NCBI GenBank assembly: GCA_022836975.1
Contig: JAIXMJ010000008.1
Coordinates: forward strand, 1-19,207
Direction of reading: 5' to 3'
Source of the DNA: Wolbachia sp.
GTDB taxonomy: Bacteria; Pseudomonadota; Alphaproteobacteria; Rickettsiales; Anaplasmataceae
Length of the DNA stretch: 19,207 bases
The stretch's first letter is position 1; each line of letters starts with the position of its first letter. The notes beneath the pieces are model-generated. The model worked only from the letters and a program-made list of their open reading frames with translations, was not told where the DNA came from and did not search any database. This document shows positions 1-6,950 of this stretch, piece after piece. A program made the position numbers and the translations under genes.

Positions 1-117
1 ATCCACATATTACCGAGCATAAAAGTCCTAGCTGATGCAGGTTACAGGGGTTTGAAGAAGTTTCATCAAAATGTTGAACTACCACATCGAAGAATGAAAA
101 AGAATCCGTTAAACAAG
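1..117 (+). pseudogene. IS5-family transposase fragment (both ends missing)
   Basis: Frame 1 reads without stops through a segment containing VLADAGYRGLKKFHQN and then LPHRRMKKNPLNK. This matches the part of IS5-family (DDE) transposases around the second catalytic Asp, normally seen as ADxGYxG(I/L)xKxH followed by a basic stretch. The match stops at about base 117, exactly where the MITE-like element at 118-332 begins. The frame then runs on to a stop at 148-150 inside that element. The N-terminal part lies outside the window and the C-terminal catalytic Glu region is absent, so this is a dead remnant. The call rests on motif recognition, with no alignment run. Confidence 0.75.
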
Positions 118-332
118 AGACCCTCTGCAAAGCTACAAAAAAATAAGTGAGAAGAAATAAATAAGGGAGTAGAATATTATTTTTAAAATAAAAATATGGC
201 AATGAATTACAAAGAAGTAGTAAAAAGACCGCATAATAGCTGGTCTCGTGAATCTAAAACATGGTTTTTAGCTAATTCTACTTTTGGGCTACTCCATACT
301 CAAAATACTTCGCAGTGCTTTGCAGAGGATCT
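118..332 (+). mobile_element. MITE-like element, left copy (215 bp)
   Basis: This non-coding element starts AGACCCTCTGCAAAG and ends CTTTGCAGAGGATCT, so its ends are imperfect inverted repeats. It is almost identical to the reverse complement of 3677-3881: two substitutions in the shared body, one in the right terminus, and an extra 10 bp (TGCTTTGCAG) near the right end. No protein is encoded. The left end abuts the broken transposase and the right end lies about 90 bp upstream of ileS. No target-site duplication is visible (AAG before, ATT after). It is probably non-autonomous and mobilised in trans by a transposase recognising the same ends; an IS5-type enzyme is an inference from the neighbouring debris. 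Confidence 0.8.
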
Positions 333-365
333 ATTATTGTGCAAAGGGTTTTATGACAAAGTGGA

Positions 366-394
366 TTGACCTAAATATATATATAATTTATAGA
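366..394 (+). promoter_or_regulatory. Candidate ileS promoter
   Basis: TTGACC (366-371) is followed after 17 bp by TATAGA (389-394), a plausible sigma-70 pair 27 bp upstream of the ileS start. The whole stretch is AT-rich, so such hexamers arise easily by chance. The -35 hexamer lies outside the MITE, so the element does not appear to supply the promoter itself. Confidence 0.3.
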
Positions 395-421
395 TAATTA
401 GTTTATAGAATAAAAAATAAA

Positions 422-3400
422 GTGAAATATTATCCAGACACATCAAGCAATCCTAATTTTTCTTTAATTGAAAAAGAAATTATAGAATTTTGGCAAAAGA
501 ATAAAATTTTTGAGCAATCAGTGGAAAAGCGTTCTCAAAATAATTGTTTCGTATTTTATGATGGTCCTCCATTTGCAAATGGGTTACCACATTACGGACA
601 TTTACTTACTGGATTTATAAAGGATGCGTTTGCTAGATACCAAACTATGTTGGGGAGACGTGTTGAAAGGAGATTTGGTTGGGATTGTCACGGATTACCA
701 GCTGAAATGGGTGCTGAAAAAGAGCTCAAAATATCAGGTAGAAATGAAATAGAAAAGTTTGGAGTAGAAAGATTTAATGGCCATTGTCGTTCTTCTGTAA
801 TGAAGTTTGCCTCAGAATGGGAAAAGTATGTAAATAGACAAGCAAGATGGGTGGATTTTCATAATGATTATAAAACTATGGATAAATCATTTATGGAATC
901 TGTTATATGGGGATTCAAGCAATTATATAACAAAGGGCTAATATATGAATCAGTACGTGTTGTACCTTATAGCTGGGCATGTGAAACCCCGTTATCCAAT
1001 TTTGAGACAAAACTAGATAATGCGTATAGAGAGAAAGTAAGCAAAGCTGTGACTGTTTCATTTGACTTACTAGATAAACCAAAACAATTTCAAAATAATG
1101 TATGCAAACTACTTGCATGGACAACTACTCCTTGGACCCTTCCTAGTAATTTAGCTTTAGCTGTAGGTAAAGATATTAAGTATTGTGCAGCATTACTTAA
1201 TGATAATCAAGTGTACATCTTTGCTTCAAGTTATTTTGATAAGTTTGCCAGTCATTATACAAATATATGTTCTCGTGTAGAACTAAATGCAAGTGATTTG
1301 ACAGGTTTACGCTATCAGCCGTTATTTAATTATTTCAAAAACACAAAGAATGCATTTTGTGTTTTATCTGCCAACCATGTGACAGAAGAAGATGGTACCG
1401 GAATTGTTCATATTGCTCCAGGATTCGGTGAGGAGGATTTTAATCTCTGTCAAATCTATGATATTCCAGTGATTTGTCCTATTGACAATGGTGGAAAATT
1501 TACTAATGAAATTTCAGGTCTAGCAGGTACTAATGTTTTTGAGGCTAATGATATCATTATAAAAAAGTTGAAAGAGCAAGGAAATTGGTTTTGTACAGAA
1601 CAATATATCCACAACTATCCACATTGTTGGAGAACAGACACTCCATTAATTTACCGTGCCATGCCTTCTTGGTATGTTGCTGTTACAAAACTGAAAGATA
1701 GGATGATAAAATTAAATAGAGAGGTTAATTGGATCCCAAATCATATTAAAAATGGCCAATTTGGAAAATGGCTTGAAAGAGCGCATGACTGGTCAATTTC
1801 ACGTAATAGATTTTGGGGCACACCTATACCGATATGGAAATCAGATAATTCTAAATACCCTAGAATAGATGTATATGGTTCAATAGAGGAACTGGAAAGG
1901 GATTTTAACACTAAAGTGGAAGATTTACACAGGCCGTTTATAGATACTTTGATGAGACCTAATCCAGATGATCCAACTGGAGAATCAATTATGCGTCGTG
2001 TTCCTGATGTTTTTGACTGCTGGTTTGAATCTGGTTCAATGCCATTTGCACAGGTTCATTATCCATTCGAAAATAAAGTATGGTTTGAGAATAATTTCCC
2101 AGCAGATTTTATTACTGAATACATAGCACAAACTCGAGGTTGGTTTTACACTCTATTTGTTCTATCTACTGCTCTGTTTGATAAAGAACCCTTTAAAAAT
2201 TGTATATGCCATGGTGTAGTTTTAGATATAAAAGGACAAAAGTTATCCAAACGCTTAAATAATTATGCAGACCCTATGGAAATTTTTGATAAGTATGGTT
2301 CTGATGCATTAAGATTTTTGATGCTTTCTGATACTATAGTTTGTGGTGGCAATTTACTTCTTGATAAAGAAGGTAAATTAGTACGCGATGTACTTAAAAA
2401 TGTGATTAAGCCTATTTGGAACAGTTATCGTTTTTTTACTATGTATGCAAATGTAGATGGCGTTAAAGCTGAAATCTGTAAGAGTTACAATCATACAATA
2501 GACCGTTATATGATTGCTAAGTGTTTTGAAACAGTAGAAAGAATACGTGTCTTTATGGATGGCTATAATTCTCAAGATGCTTGTGATGTCTCAGTAAACT
2601 TTTTTGAAATATTAAATAATTGGTATATACGCCGCAATCGTGAGCGTTTTTGGCGCAGTAATATAGACCAGGATAAAATTGATGCTTATAATGTTCTATA
2701 TACAGTTTTTTACTACATATTAAGGGCTATAGCTCCCTTACTGCCATTAATTACAGAGAGTATATGGCGAAGTCTTAATTATAGTGAATCATCTGTGCAT
2801 TTAGCCACTTTTCCAGAATTAGAAAAATTTGATAAAGAGCTAATAAGTGAAATGGATCTTGTAATGGAAGTATGCAATTCTGCATTATCTATTAGAAATG
2901 CTCATAATATACGTGTAAGGCAACCACTCAGCAATATGAAGATTTATAATAAATCTTTCTGTGATTTTCTTGTAGATGAATATAAGGAAGTTATAAAGGA
3001 TGAAGTTAATGTAAAAAATTTGGAATTTATCAGTGATTTCAACCATATAACTTCGTTTGAATTAAAATTAAACTTTCCATTGTTAGGTAAAAGAATACCA
3101 CACAAAATTAAAGATTTGATATGGTATGCAAAGCAAGGAAAATGGAAACAGGTCAAGGATAAAATTATTTTAGGAGATGATGTAATAATAGAAAATAATG
3201 AGTACGAATTATCGCTAAAAGCGAATAGTAAATATTCATCTGTATTTGACAATAATAGAGGTGTTGTTGTGCTTGATACTTTTCTTACTGATGAATTAAT
3301 ATTGGAAGGGATTGCAAGAGATATAGTAAGACTTATTCAAGAAGCTCGTAAACAAGCAGACCTTCACATATCTGATCGAATAAAAGTTATAATTAAGGCT

Positions 3401-3580
3401 GAAGATGAAAGGATTAAGAATACACTTAATAAGTGGGACAAATATATAAAAGAACAAACCTTATCTTTATCTATTGAGTATGATGGTGAATCAAGTGATT
3501 ATTACTGCAGTACTTACGGAAATGTTTCTATATATATTAAAAAAATAAATAATCCCACTGGTCTAGATTGTAACAAATAG
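422..3580 (+). CDS. ileS: Isoleucyl-tRNA synthetase, eukaryote-like type
   Basis: This class I synthetase (1052 aa, cytoplasmic) charges tRNA-Ile. The HIGH box is HYGH at residues 57-60 inside GLPHYGH, and the KMSKS loop reads KLSKR (607-611). The CP1 editing domain shows WTTTPWTLPSN (about 233) and GTGIVHIAPGFGEED (about 325). The W-rich motif WSISRNRFWGTPIPIW starts at 457, and the anticodon-binding helical domain occupies roughly 680 onward. HYGH, KLSKR and a length above 1000 aa fit the eukaryote-like IleRS clade, found in rickettsias and several other bacteria and in known cases less sensitive to mupirocin; the latter is family knowledge, not shown here. The start is GTG with no clear Shine-Dalgarno, but the N-terminus fits the family. 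The gene stands alone between two inverted MITE copies. Confidence 0.97.
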   Translation: MKYYPDTSSNPNFSLIEKEIIEFWQKNKIFEQSVEKRSQNNCFVFYDGPPFANGLPHYGHLLTGFIKDAFARYQTMLGRRVERRFGWDCHGLPAEMGAEKELKISGRNEIEKFGVERFNGHCRSSVMKFASEWEKYVNRQARWVDFHNDYKTMDKSFMESVIWGFKQLYNKGLIYESVRVVPYSWACETPLSNFETKLDNAYREKVSKAVTVSFDLLDKPKQFQNNVCKLLAWTTTPWTLPSNLALAVGKDIKYCAALLNDNQVYIFASSYFDKFASHYTNICSRVELNASDLTGLRYQPLFNYFKNTKNAFCVLSANHVTEEDGTGIVHIAPGFGEEDFNLCQIYDIPVICPIDNGGKFTNEISGLAGTNVFEANDIIIKKLKEQGNWFCTEQYIHNYPHCWRTDTPLIYRAMPSWYVAVTKLKDRMIKLNREVNWIPNHIKNGQFGKWLERAHDWSISRNRFWGTPIPIWKSDNSKYPRIDVYGSIEELERDFNTKVEDLHRPFIDTLMRPNPDDPTGESIMRRVPDVFDCWFESGSMPFAQVHYPFENKVWFENNFPADFITEYIAQTRGWFYTLFVLSTALFDKEPFKNCICHGVVLDIKGQKLSKRLNNYADPMEIFDKYGSDALRFLMLSDTIVCGGNLLLDKEGKLVRDVLKNVIKPIWNSYRFFTMYANVDGVKAEICKSYNHTIDRYMIAKCFETVERIRVFMDGYNSQDACDVSVNFFEILNNWYIRRNRERFWRSNIDQDKIDAYNVLYTVFYYILRAIAPLLPLITESIWRSLNYSESSVHLATFPELEKFDKELISEMDLVMEVCNSALSIRNAHNIRVRQPLSNMKIYNKSFCDFLVDEYKEVIKDEVNVKNLEFISDFNHITSFELKLNFPLLGKRIPHKIKDLIWYAKQGKWKQVKDKIILGDDVIIENNEYELSLKANSKYSSVFDNNRGVVVLDTFLTDELILEGIARDIVRLIQEARKQADLHISDRIKVIIKAEDERIKNTLNKWDKYIKEQTLSLSIEYDGESSDYYCSTYGNVSIYIKKINNPTGLDCNK

Positions 3581-3599
3581 AATTAATTTTACTTTTATC

Positions 3600-3640
3600 A
3601 TTTCATAACTTTATGAAATAGAAAAAGCCTTCTATTTCTT
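3600..3640 (+). terminator. Overlapping hairpins after ileS, probable terminator
   Basis: Two hairpins share an arm. The first pairs ATTTCATA (3600-3607) with TATGAAAT (3612-3619) across a 4-nt loop. The second pairs GAAATAGAA (3615-3623) with TTCTATTTC (3630-3638) across a 6-nt loop and is followed by a T-rich run (TTATACTTTCTTCTC). They cannot form together. The second looks like an AT-rich intrinsic terminator for ileS, starting about 35 bp after its stop codon. Confidence 0.55.
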
Positions 3641-3676
3641 ATACTTTCTTCTCTGGGTAATCCATAGTTTAACTTA

Positions 3677-3881
3677 AGACCCTCTGCGAAGTATTTTGAG
3701 TATGGAGTAGTCCAAAAGTAGAATTAGCTAAAAACCATGTTTTAGATTCACGAGACCAGCTATTATGCGGTCTTTTTACTACTTCTTTGTACTTCATTGC
3801 CATATTTTTATTTTAAAAATAATATTCTACTCCCTTATTTATTTCTTCTCACTTATTTTTTTGTAGCTTTGCAGAGGGTCT
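3677..3881 (-). mobile_element. MITE-like element, right copy (205 bp), inverted
   Basis: This is the inverted copy of the element at 118-332. Its ends are a near-perfect 15 bp inverted repeat: AGACCCTCTGCGAAG on the left and CTTTGCAGAGGGTCT on the right. It is flanked by TTA on both sides (3674-3676 and 3882-3884), a possible 3 bp target duplication of the TNA kind made by some IS5-family elements. Small internal inverted repeats are present (AGACC/GGTCT). Open frames crossing it are chance. This copy lacks the 10 bp insertion of the left copy and has both termini intact, so it is probably closer to the mobile form. Confidence 0.85.
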
Positions 3882-3907
3882 TTATAAAGAAACTGCGAAA
3901 CATCTTT

Positions 3908-4063
3908 ATGAGCCTGTTGCTAGATGCTAACAAATATAATTATTTTTATTATCCAAATATAAATTTGGAGAACTTATTTTATTGCTAAATATGACTATTA
4001 CTTACATATCTTTAGCAGTTTTTCTATATTTGTTCAAAAATTAGCATCTAGCAACAGACTCAT
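3908..4063. repeat. 156 bp element with 23 bp inverted ends
   Basis: The left arm 3908-3930 (ATGAGCCTGTTGCTAGATGC then TAA) and the right arm 4041-4063 are inverted copies matching at 22 of 23 positions. The word AACAAATATA also recurs just inside both arms, shifted by several bases, hinting at longer decayed arms. The interior (~110 bp) is AT-rich and non-coding. It may be a second small transposable element or a Rickettsiales-type palindromic repeat; as RNA it would form a long stem. No target duplication is evident, and the family is not recognised. Confidence 0.6.
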
Positions 4064-4098
4064 TATGAAAACCAAAAGCAACTGGACTAAATATCAAC

Positions 4099-4120
4099 TA
4101 TCCTATAATATTATAGGATA
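4099..4120. promoter_or_regulatory. 22 bp perfect palindrome containing a -10-like box
   Basis: The half-site TATCCTATAAT (4099-4109) is followed directly by its exact reverse complement ATTATAGGATA (4110-4120). The left half contains TATAAT (4104-4109), and transcription from it would begin near 4116, some 24 nt before the probable GTG start at 4140. The geometry suits a promoter overlapped by a dimeric repressor site. No convincing -35 hexamer is seen, so the role is inferred. Confidence 0.4.
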
Positions 4121-4139
4121 TGTTTATCGAATAATTATT

Positions 4140-5114
4140 GTGAAGGCTGTACAAATTATAAAGACTGGAGGAGTGGAAGTACTAAAATACGTAAATAAAA
4201 ATGTCAATGACCCACAAGGTGAAGAAGTGTTGATACGGCATACAGTTATTGGTTTAAATCGCTATGATACCGAACACAGAAAAGGTATACGTAGGGTTAA
4301 AGATTTGCCTATAGTGCTCGGGATGGAAGCAGTAGGAATTATAGAAAAAGTTGGGGATAAAGTAGATAAAGCTTTCAAAGTTGGAGATAGGGTTGGATAC
4401 TGTACTGCTCCACCTGGATCATATTGTCAAAAACGTGTTATACATCAAAGATATTTAATTAAAATTCCAGACTATATATCAGATGAAACTGCTGCTGCTG
4501 TACTATTCAAGGGTATGGCTGCACATTACTTAGTAAACCAATCTTACAAAGTTAGACCGGGCTCCTTTGTACTGGTACATGGTGCAAATGGTGGTCTAGG
4601 ACAGATGATATGTCAATTGGTAAGGAATAAAAAAGGTACAGCGATAGGTTCTGTGAGTTCAGATAGCAAGGTAAATGCAGCGTTACAAAATGGATGCGCT
4701 CATGTAATAAATTATAACAATAAAGAAGCACCCTCAGAAATTATGGAGATTACAAAGGGTAAAGGTGTAGGTGCAGTATATGATCCTATAGGTTACGATA
4801 CTAGTAAAATATCTTTTGAATCCTTATGTATATTTGGTATATATGTTTCTTATGGACAAATATCTGGTGCATCTCCTATCAGTTTTGCTATGCTCAGCTC
4901 ACGTTCACTGTTTGCAACTGGTACTTCTATATACCATTATAAGCGTGATAGACTCACTTTGGTACTTACAGCTATGGAAATCTTTGAGATGTTAAGAAAA
5001 AAGCTCTTAATTGTACTAATTAACAAGAAATATGAGTTTAATGAAATTATTCAAGCACATAGCGATATAGAAAATAGAAAGGTAAGCGGTTTAAATATAA
5101 TTAAAGTTTCGTAA
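4140..5114 (+). CDS. Quinone oxidoreductase (zeta-crystallin-like, MDR family)
   Basis: This is an NADPH-dependent quinone reductase of the medium-chain dehydrogenase/reductase superfamily. Starting from GTG at 4140 gives 324 residues, the family's usual length, beginning VKAVQIIKTGGVEVLKY. The longer frame opening at 4065 adds 25 residues that overlap a repeat arm and the 4099-4120 palindrome and resemble nothing in the family, so it is rejected. Family marks include the GroES-like N-terminal half (VLGMEAVGIIEKVGDKV), GDRVGY, and the nucleotide-binding HGANGGLGQMICQLV near residue 147. The zinc-binding Cys/His set of alcohol dehydrogenases is not apparent, consistent with the zinc-free quinone reductase branch. 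The stop is 24 bp before rsmH on the same strand, so co-transcription is likely. The physiological substrate is unknown. Confidence 0.88.
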   Translation: MKAVQIIKTGGVEVLKYVNKNVNDPQGEEVLIRHTVIGLNRYDTEHRKGIRRVKDLPIVLGMEAVGIIEKVGDKVDKAFKVGDRVGYCTAPPGSYCQKRVIHQRYLIKIPDYISDETAAAVLFKGMAAHYLVNQSYKVRPGSFVLVHGANGGLGQMICQLVRNKKGTAIGSVSSDSKVNAALQNGCAHVINYNNKEAPSEIMEITKGKGVGAVYDPIGYDTSKISFESLCIFGIYVSYGQISGASPISFAMLSSRSLFATGTSIYHYKRDRLTLVLTAMEIFEMLRKKLLIVLINKKYEFNEIIQAHSDIENRKVSGLNIIKVS

Positions 5115-5138
5115 AGATCTTATTTTAGAAAGTTAAGA

Positions 5139-6008
5139 ATGCATACACCAGTTTTATTAAAAGAAATGCTATCACTGTTAGCACCAAGAAATGGAGGTGT
5201 ATATGTAGATGCTACATTTGGAGCTGGAGGATACAGTAAAGCAATACTGAGTTCATCTGATTGCGAAATATATGCAATTGATAGGGATGAAACAGTTATT
5301 GAATTCTATAATGACCTTAATGCTGAACATCCAAATAAAGTAAAATTATTTATTAGCAAATTTAGTAATATAAAAAGTTTATTTGATACTAGAAATATAA
5401 ATGGCATAGTGTTTGATTTAGGCGTTTCTTCTATGCAGATAGACGAGGGAAAACGAGGATTTTCATTTATGCATGATGGGCCTCTTGATATGAGAATGGA
5501 TAAGTTTTCTTATGTTAATGCTTCAACTTTTATAAATAAACTGCATGAGGAAGAGATTGCAGATATTATATATAACTACAGCGGAGAACGCTATTCTCGT
5601 AGGATTGCTAGAGCAATAGTAAATGTACGCAGAAAAAAGCATATTGAAACTACATTTGAGTTAGCAGAAATTATTCGTTCTGTTGTATTCCGTGGAAAAG
5701 GCAAGATTGATTCTGCAACCAGAACTTTTCAAGCAATAAGGATATGGGTAAATGATGAATTGAATGAACTAGAAAAGGGTATAAGAGCCGCATCTGAATT
5801 ATTGGATAAAGGTGGTAGATTAGTTATTATATCTTTTCACTCTTTAGAAGACCGTATAGTAAAAAAGTTTTTTAAGGATTTATGTGTTATCCATCCTAAA
5901 AAATTTTCCCTTTTAAATAAAAAGGTAGTTCAAGCAAGTGAGGAAGAGATAAAAGAAAATCCACGCTCACGTTCAGCAAAGTTAAGGGCTATAGAGAGAA
6001 TATTATAA
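5139..6008 (+). CDS. rsmH: 16S rRNA m4C1402 methyltransferase RsmH (MraW)
   Basis: RsmH uses S-adenosylmethionine to N4-methylate C1402 of 16S rRNA in the ribosomal P site. The protein is 289 aa, slightly below the usual ~310. The N-terminus HTPVLLKEML is typical. DATFGAGG (24-31) forms the SAM-binding loop, DRDETVI follows (48-54), and the family signatures DLGVSSMQID (93-102), RGFSF (106-110) and DGPLDMRMD (113-121) are intact. Later come FQAIRIWVNDELNELE, ISFHSLEDRIVK and the terminal NPRSRSAKLRAIERI. It lies 24 bp after the quinone oxidoreductase and 20 bp before the FtsL-like gene. In most bacteria rsmH and ftsL head the division/cell-wall cluster; here the pair is not followed by ftsI or mur genes. 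Confidence 0.97.
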   Translation: MHTPVLLKEMLSLLAPRNGGVYVDATFGAGGYSKAILSSSDCEIYAIDRDETVIEFYNDLNAEHPNKVKLFISKFSNIKSLFDTRNINGIVFDLGVSSMQIDEGKRGFSFMHDGPLDMRMDKFSYVNASTFINKLHEEEIADIIYNYSGERYSRRIARAIVNVRRKKHIETTFELAEIIRSVVFRGKGKIDSATRTFQAIRIWVNDELNELEKGIRAASELLDKGGRLVIISFHSLEDRIVKKFFKDLCVIHPKKFSLLNKKVVQASEEEIKENPRSRSAKLRAIERIL

Positions 6009-6028
6009 GGATTATTACTTTTTTATAT

Positions 6029-6334
6029 ATGAGAATATTATCTATTATAATTTTTTTTATTAGTGTTATAGGATTATTTAAAATAAAATTATATGTTCAA
6101 GAACTAGATAGAGAATTAAAAAAAATACAAAATCAAATTCATGTGGCACAGAATGATTTAAATGTTTTGCAAGCAGAATGGAGTTATTTAAATAATCCTA
6201 AAAGGCTTGCAAGCCTTGCAGAAAAATATTTAAAGGATAATACTCTAATATTAGTAACACAAGTAAAAGATATTAAATTTTTACAAAGCAAGAACAATAT
6301 AAAAGAAGAAAAATTCCTGTCTGCTTCAAGATAA
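6029..6334 (+). CDS. ftsL: FtsL-like cell-division protein
   Basis: This 101-residue protein has a short cytoplasmic N-terminus, one membrane segment (about residues 3-18, ILSIIIFFISVIGLF) and a coiled-coil-prone stretch (about 22-55). The segment LQAEWSYLNNPKRLASLAEKYL (split here as LQAEWSYLNNPK then RLASLAEKYL) is the conserved element of alphaproteobacterial FtsL proteins. FtsL is a bitopic scaffold that works with FtsB and FtsQ to recruit and activate septal peptidoglycan synthesis. Position immediately after rsmH supports the call because ftsL follows rsmH in most bacteria. Sequence conservation in the family is weak, so the identification rests mainly on architecture, this motif and synteny. 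Confidence 0.8.
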   Translation: MRILSIIIFFISVIGLFKIKLYVQELDRELKKIQNQIHVAQNDLNVLQAEWSYLNNPKRLASLAEKYLKDNTLILVTQVKDIKFLQSKNNIKEEKFLSASR

Positions 6335-6918
6335 ACGCGTTATTTCCTTAAGTATAGCTCTTTTATTAAAGATCTGAATGAGATAGGATAAGAAAGAAAA
6401 AATTTCAGCAGCACATTTAAGGAAAAAAGTAATGCAGGTTTTAGATGTTGGAAAAAGGTAAGCATGTAGAAAAGATTATCAAAATTTCCATGGCCTTTTG
6501 TAGAAAAGAGTAGTTTTAGAGTACCAGACTTCTAAATTATAGCTCTTATGGCAGAAACAATGTAAAAGGAGGATAAAGTGCCAGCAGCATATTTCAAAAA
6601 GAATATAGGCTTCGGATGAGGAAAAGGTAAAACAACGGCAGCAAAAAGGTGGCAACAGGAGCAGAAAGAACATTCCTATATTCAGATCTTTTTGTCAAGC
6701 TGTTGATTTTGGTTTCATATAAGATATTCTGACTATTGCAAGAAGCGCTATAGCTACATATGCCGTTGGTCTCCTCAATGCACACTATCTACTATTATAG
6801 TAAGAGCCATAAACCCTTAAGAATAATAAGCTTACAGAAGAATAGCGTAACTACTAAATAAACTACTGCATGAACATAAGGAAAAAGATAAGAGGAAATA
6901 TGTTTAATACGTATGCCA
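6335..6918. other. Gene-poor stretch with a decayed ~180 bp direct repeat
   Basis: No convincing gene is present; the short minus-strand frames have no recognisable family. A diverged direct repeat is visible: TATAGCTC at 6353 and 6538, CAGCAGCA at 6406 and 6582, and GGAAAAAGGTAA near 6449 with GGAAAAGGTAA near 6619, giving a 170-185 bp period. Read on the minus strand both units give hydrophobic, Phe/Leu-rich peptides broken by stops, so a decayed membrane-protein gene is possible. A 12 bp inverted repeat (AAAGATCTGAAT at 6368-6379, complement at 6680-6691) and a small palindrome TACTAT-T-ATAGTA (6790-6802) also occur. Confidence 0.5.
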
Positions 6919-6937
6919 AGGGCCCAAAACGGGCCCT
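6919..6937. terminator. GC-rich hairpin after the surface-protein gene
   Basis: AGGGCCC (6919-6925) pairs perfectly with GGGCCCT (6931-6937) across a 5-nt loop. It lies 13 bp beyond the wsp stop codon and is strikingly GC-rich for this AT-rich region. On the minus strand only a short TT follows. On the plus strand the tail CTTCTT is more T-rich. It is probably the 3' boundary of the wsp transcript, but classic intrinsic termination is not certain. Confidence 0.6.
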
Positions 6938-6950
6938 CTTCTTGAATAAA

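Noticed and set aside
3797..3988. 63-residue open frame on the plus strand
   Set aside because: It runs across the right MITE copy and the left arm of the second element; no family resemblance or ribosome-binding site.
4065..4139. N-terminal extension of the quinone oxidoreductase from the ATG at 4065
   Set aside because: The 25 extra residues lie on a repeat arm and a palindrome and do not fit the family; the GTG at 4140 gives the canonical N-terminus.
6479..6785. Two short minus-strand open frames rich in Phe, Leu and Cys
   Set aside because: They overlap in different frames inside the decayed repeat, lack ribosome-binding sites and resemble no known protein.
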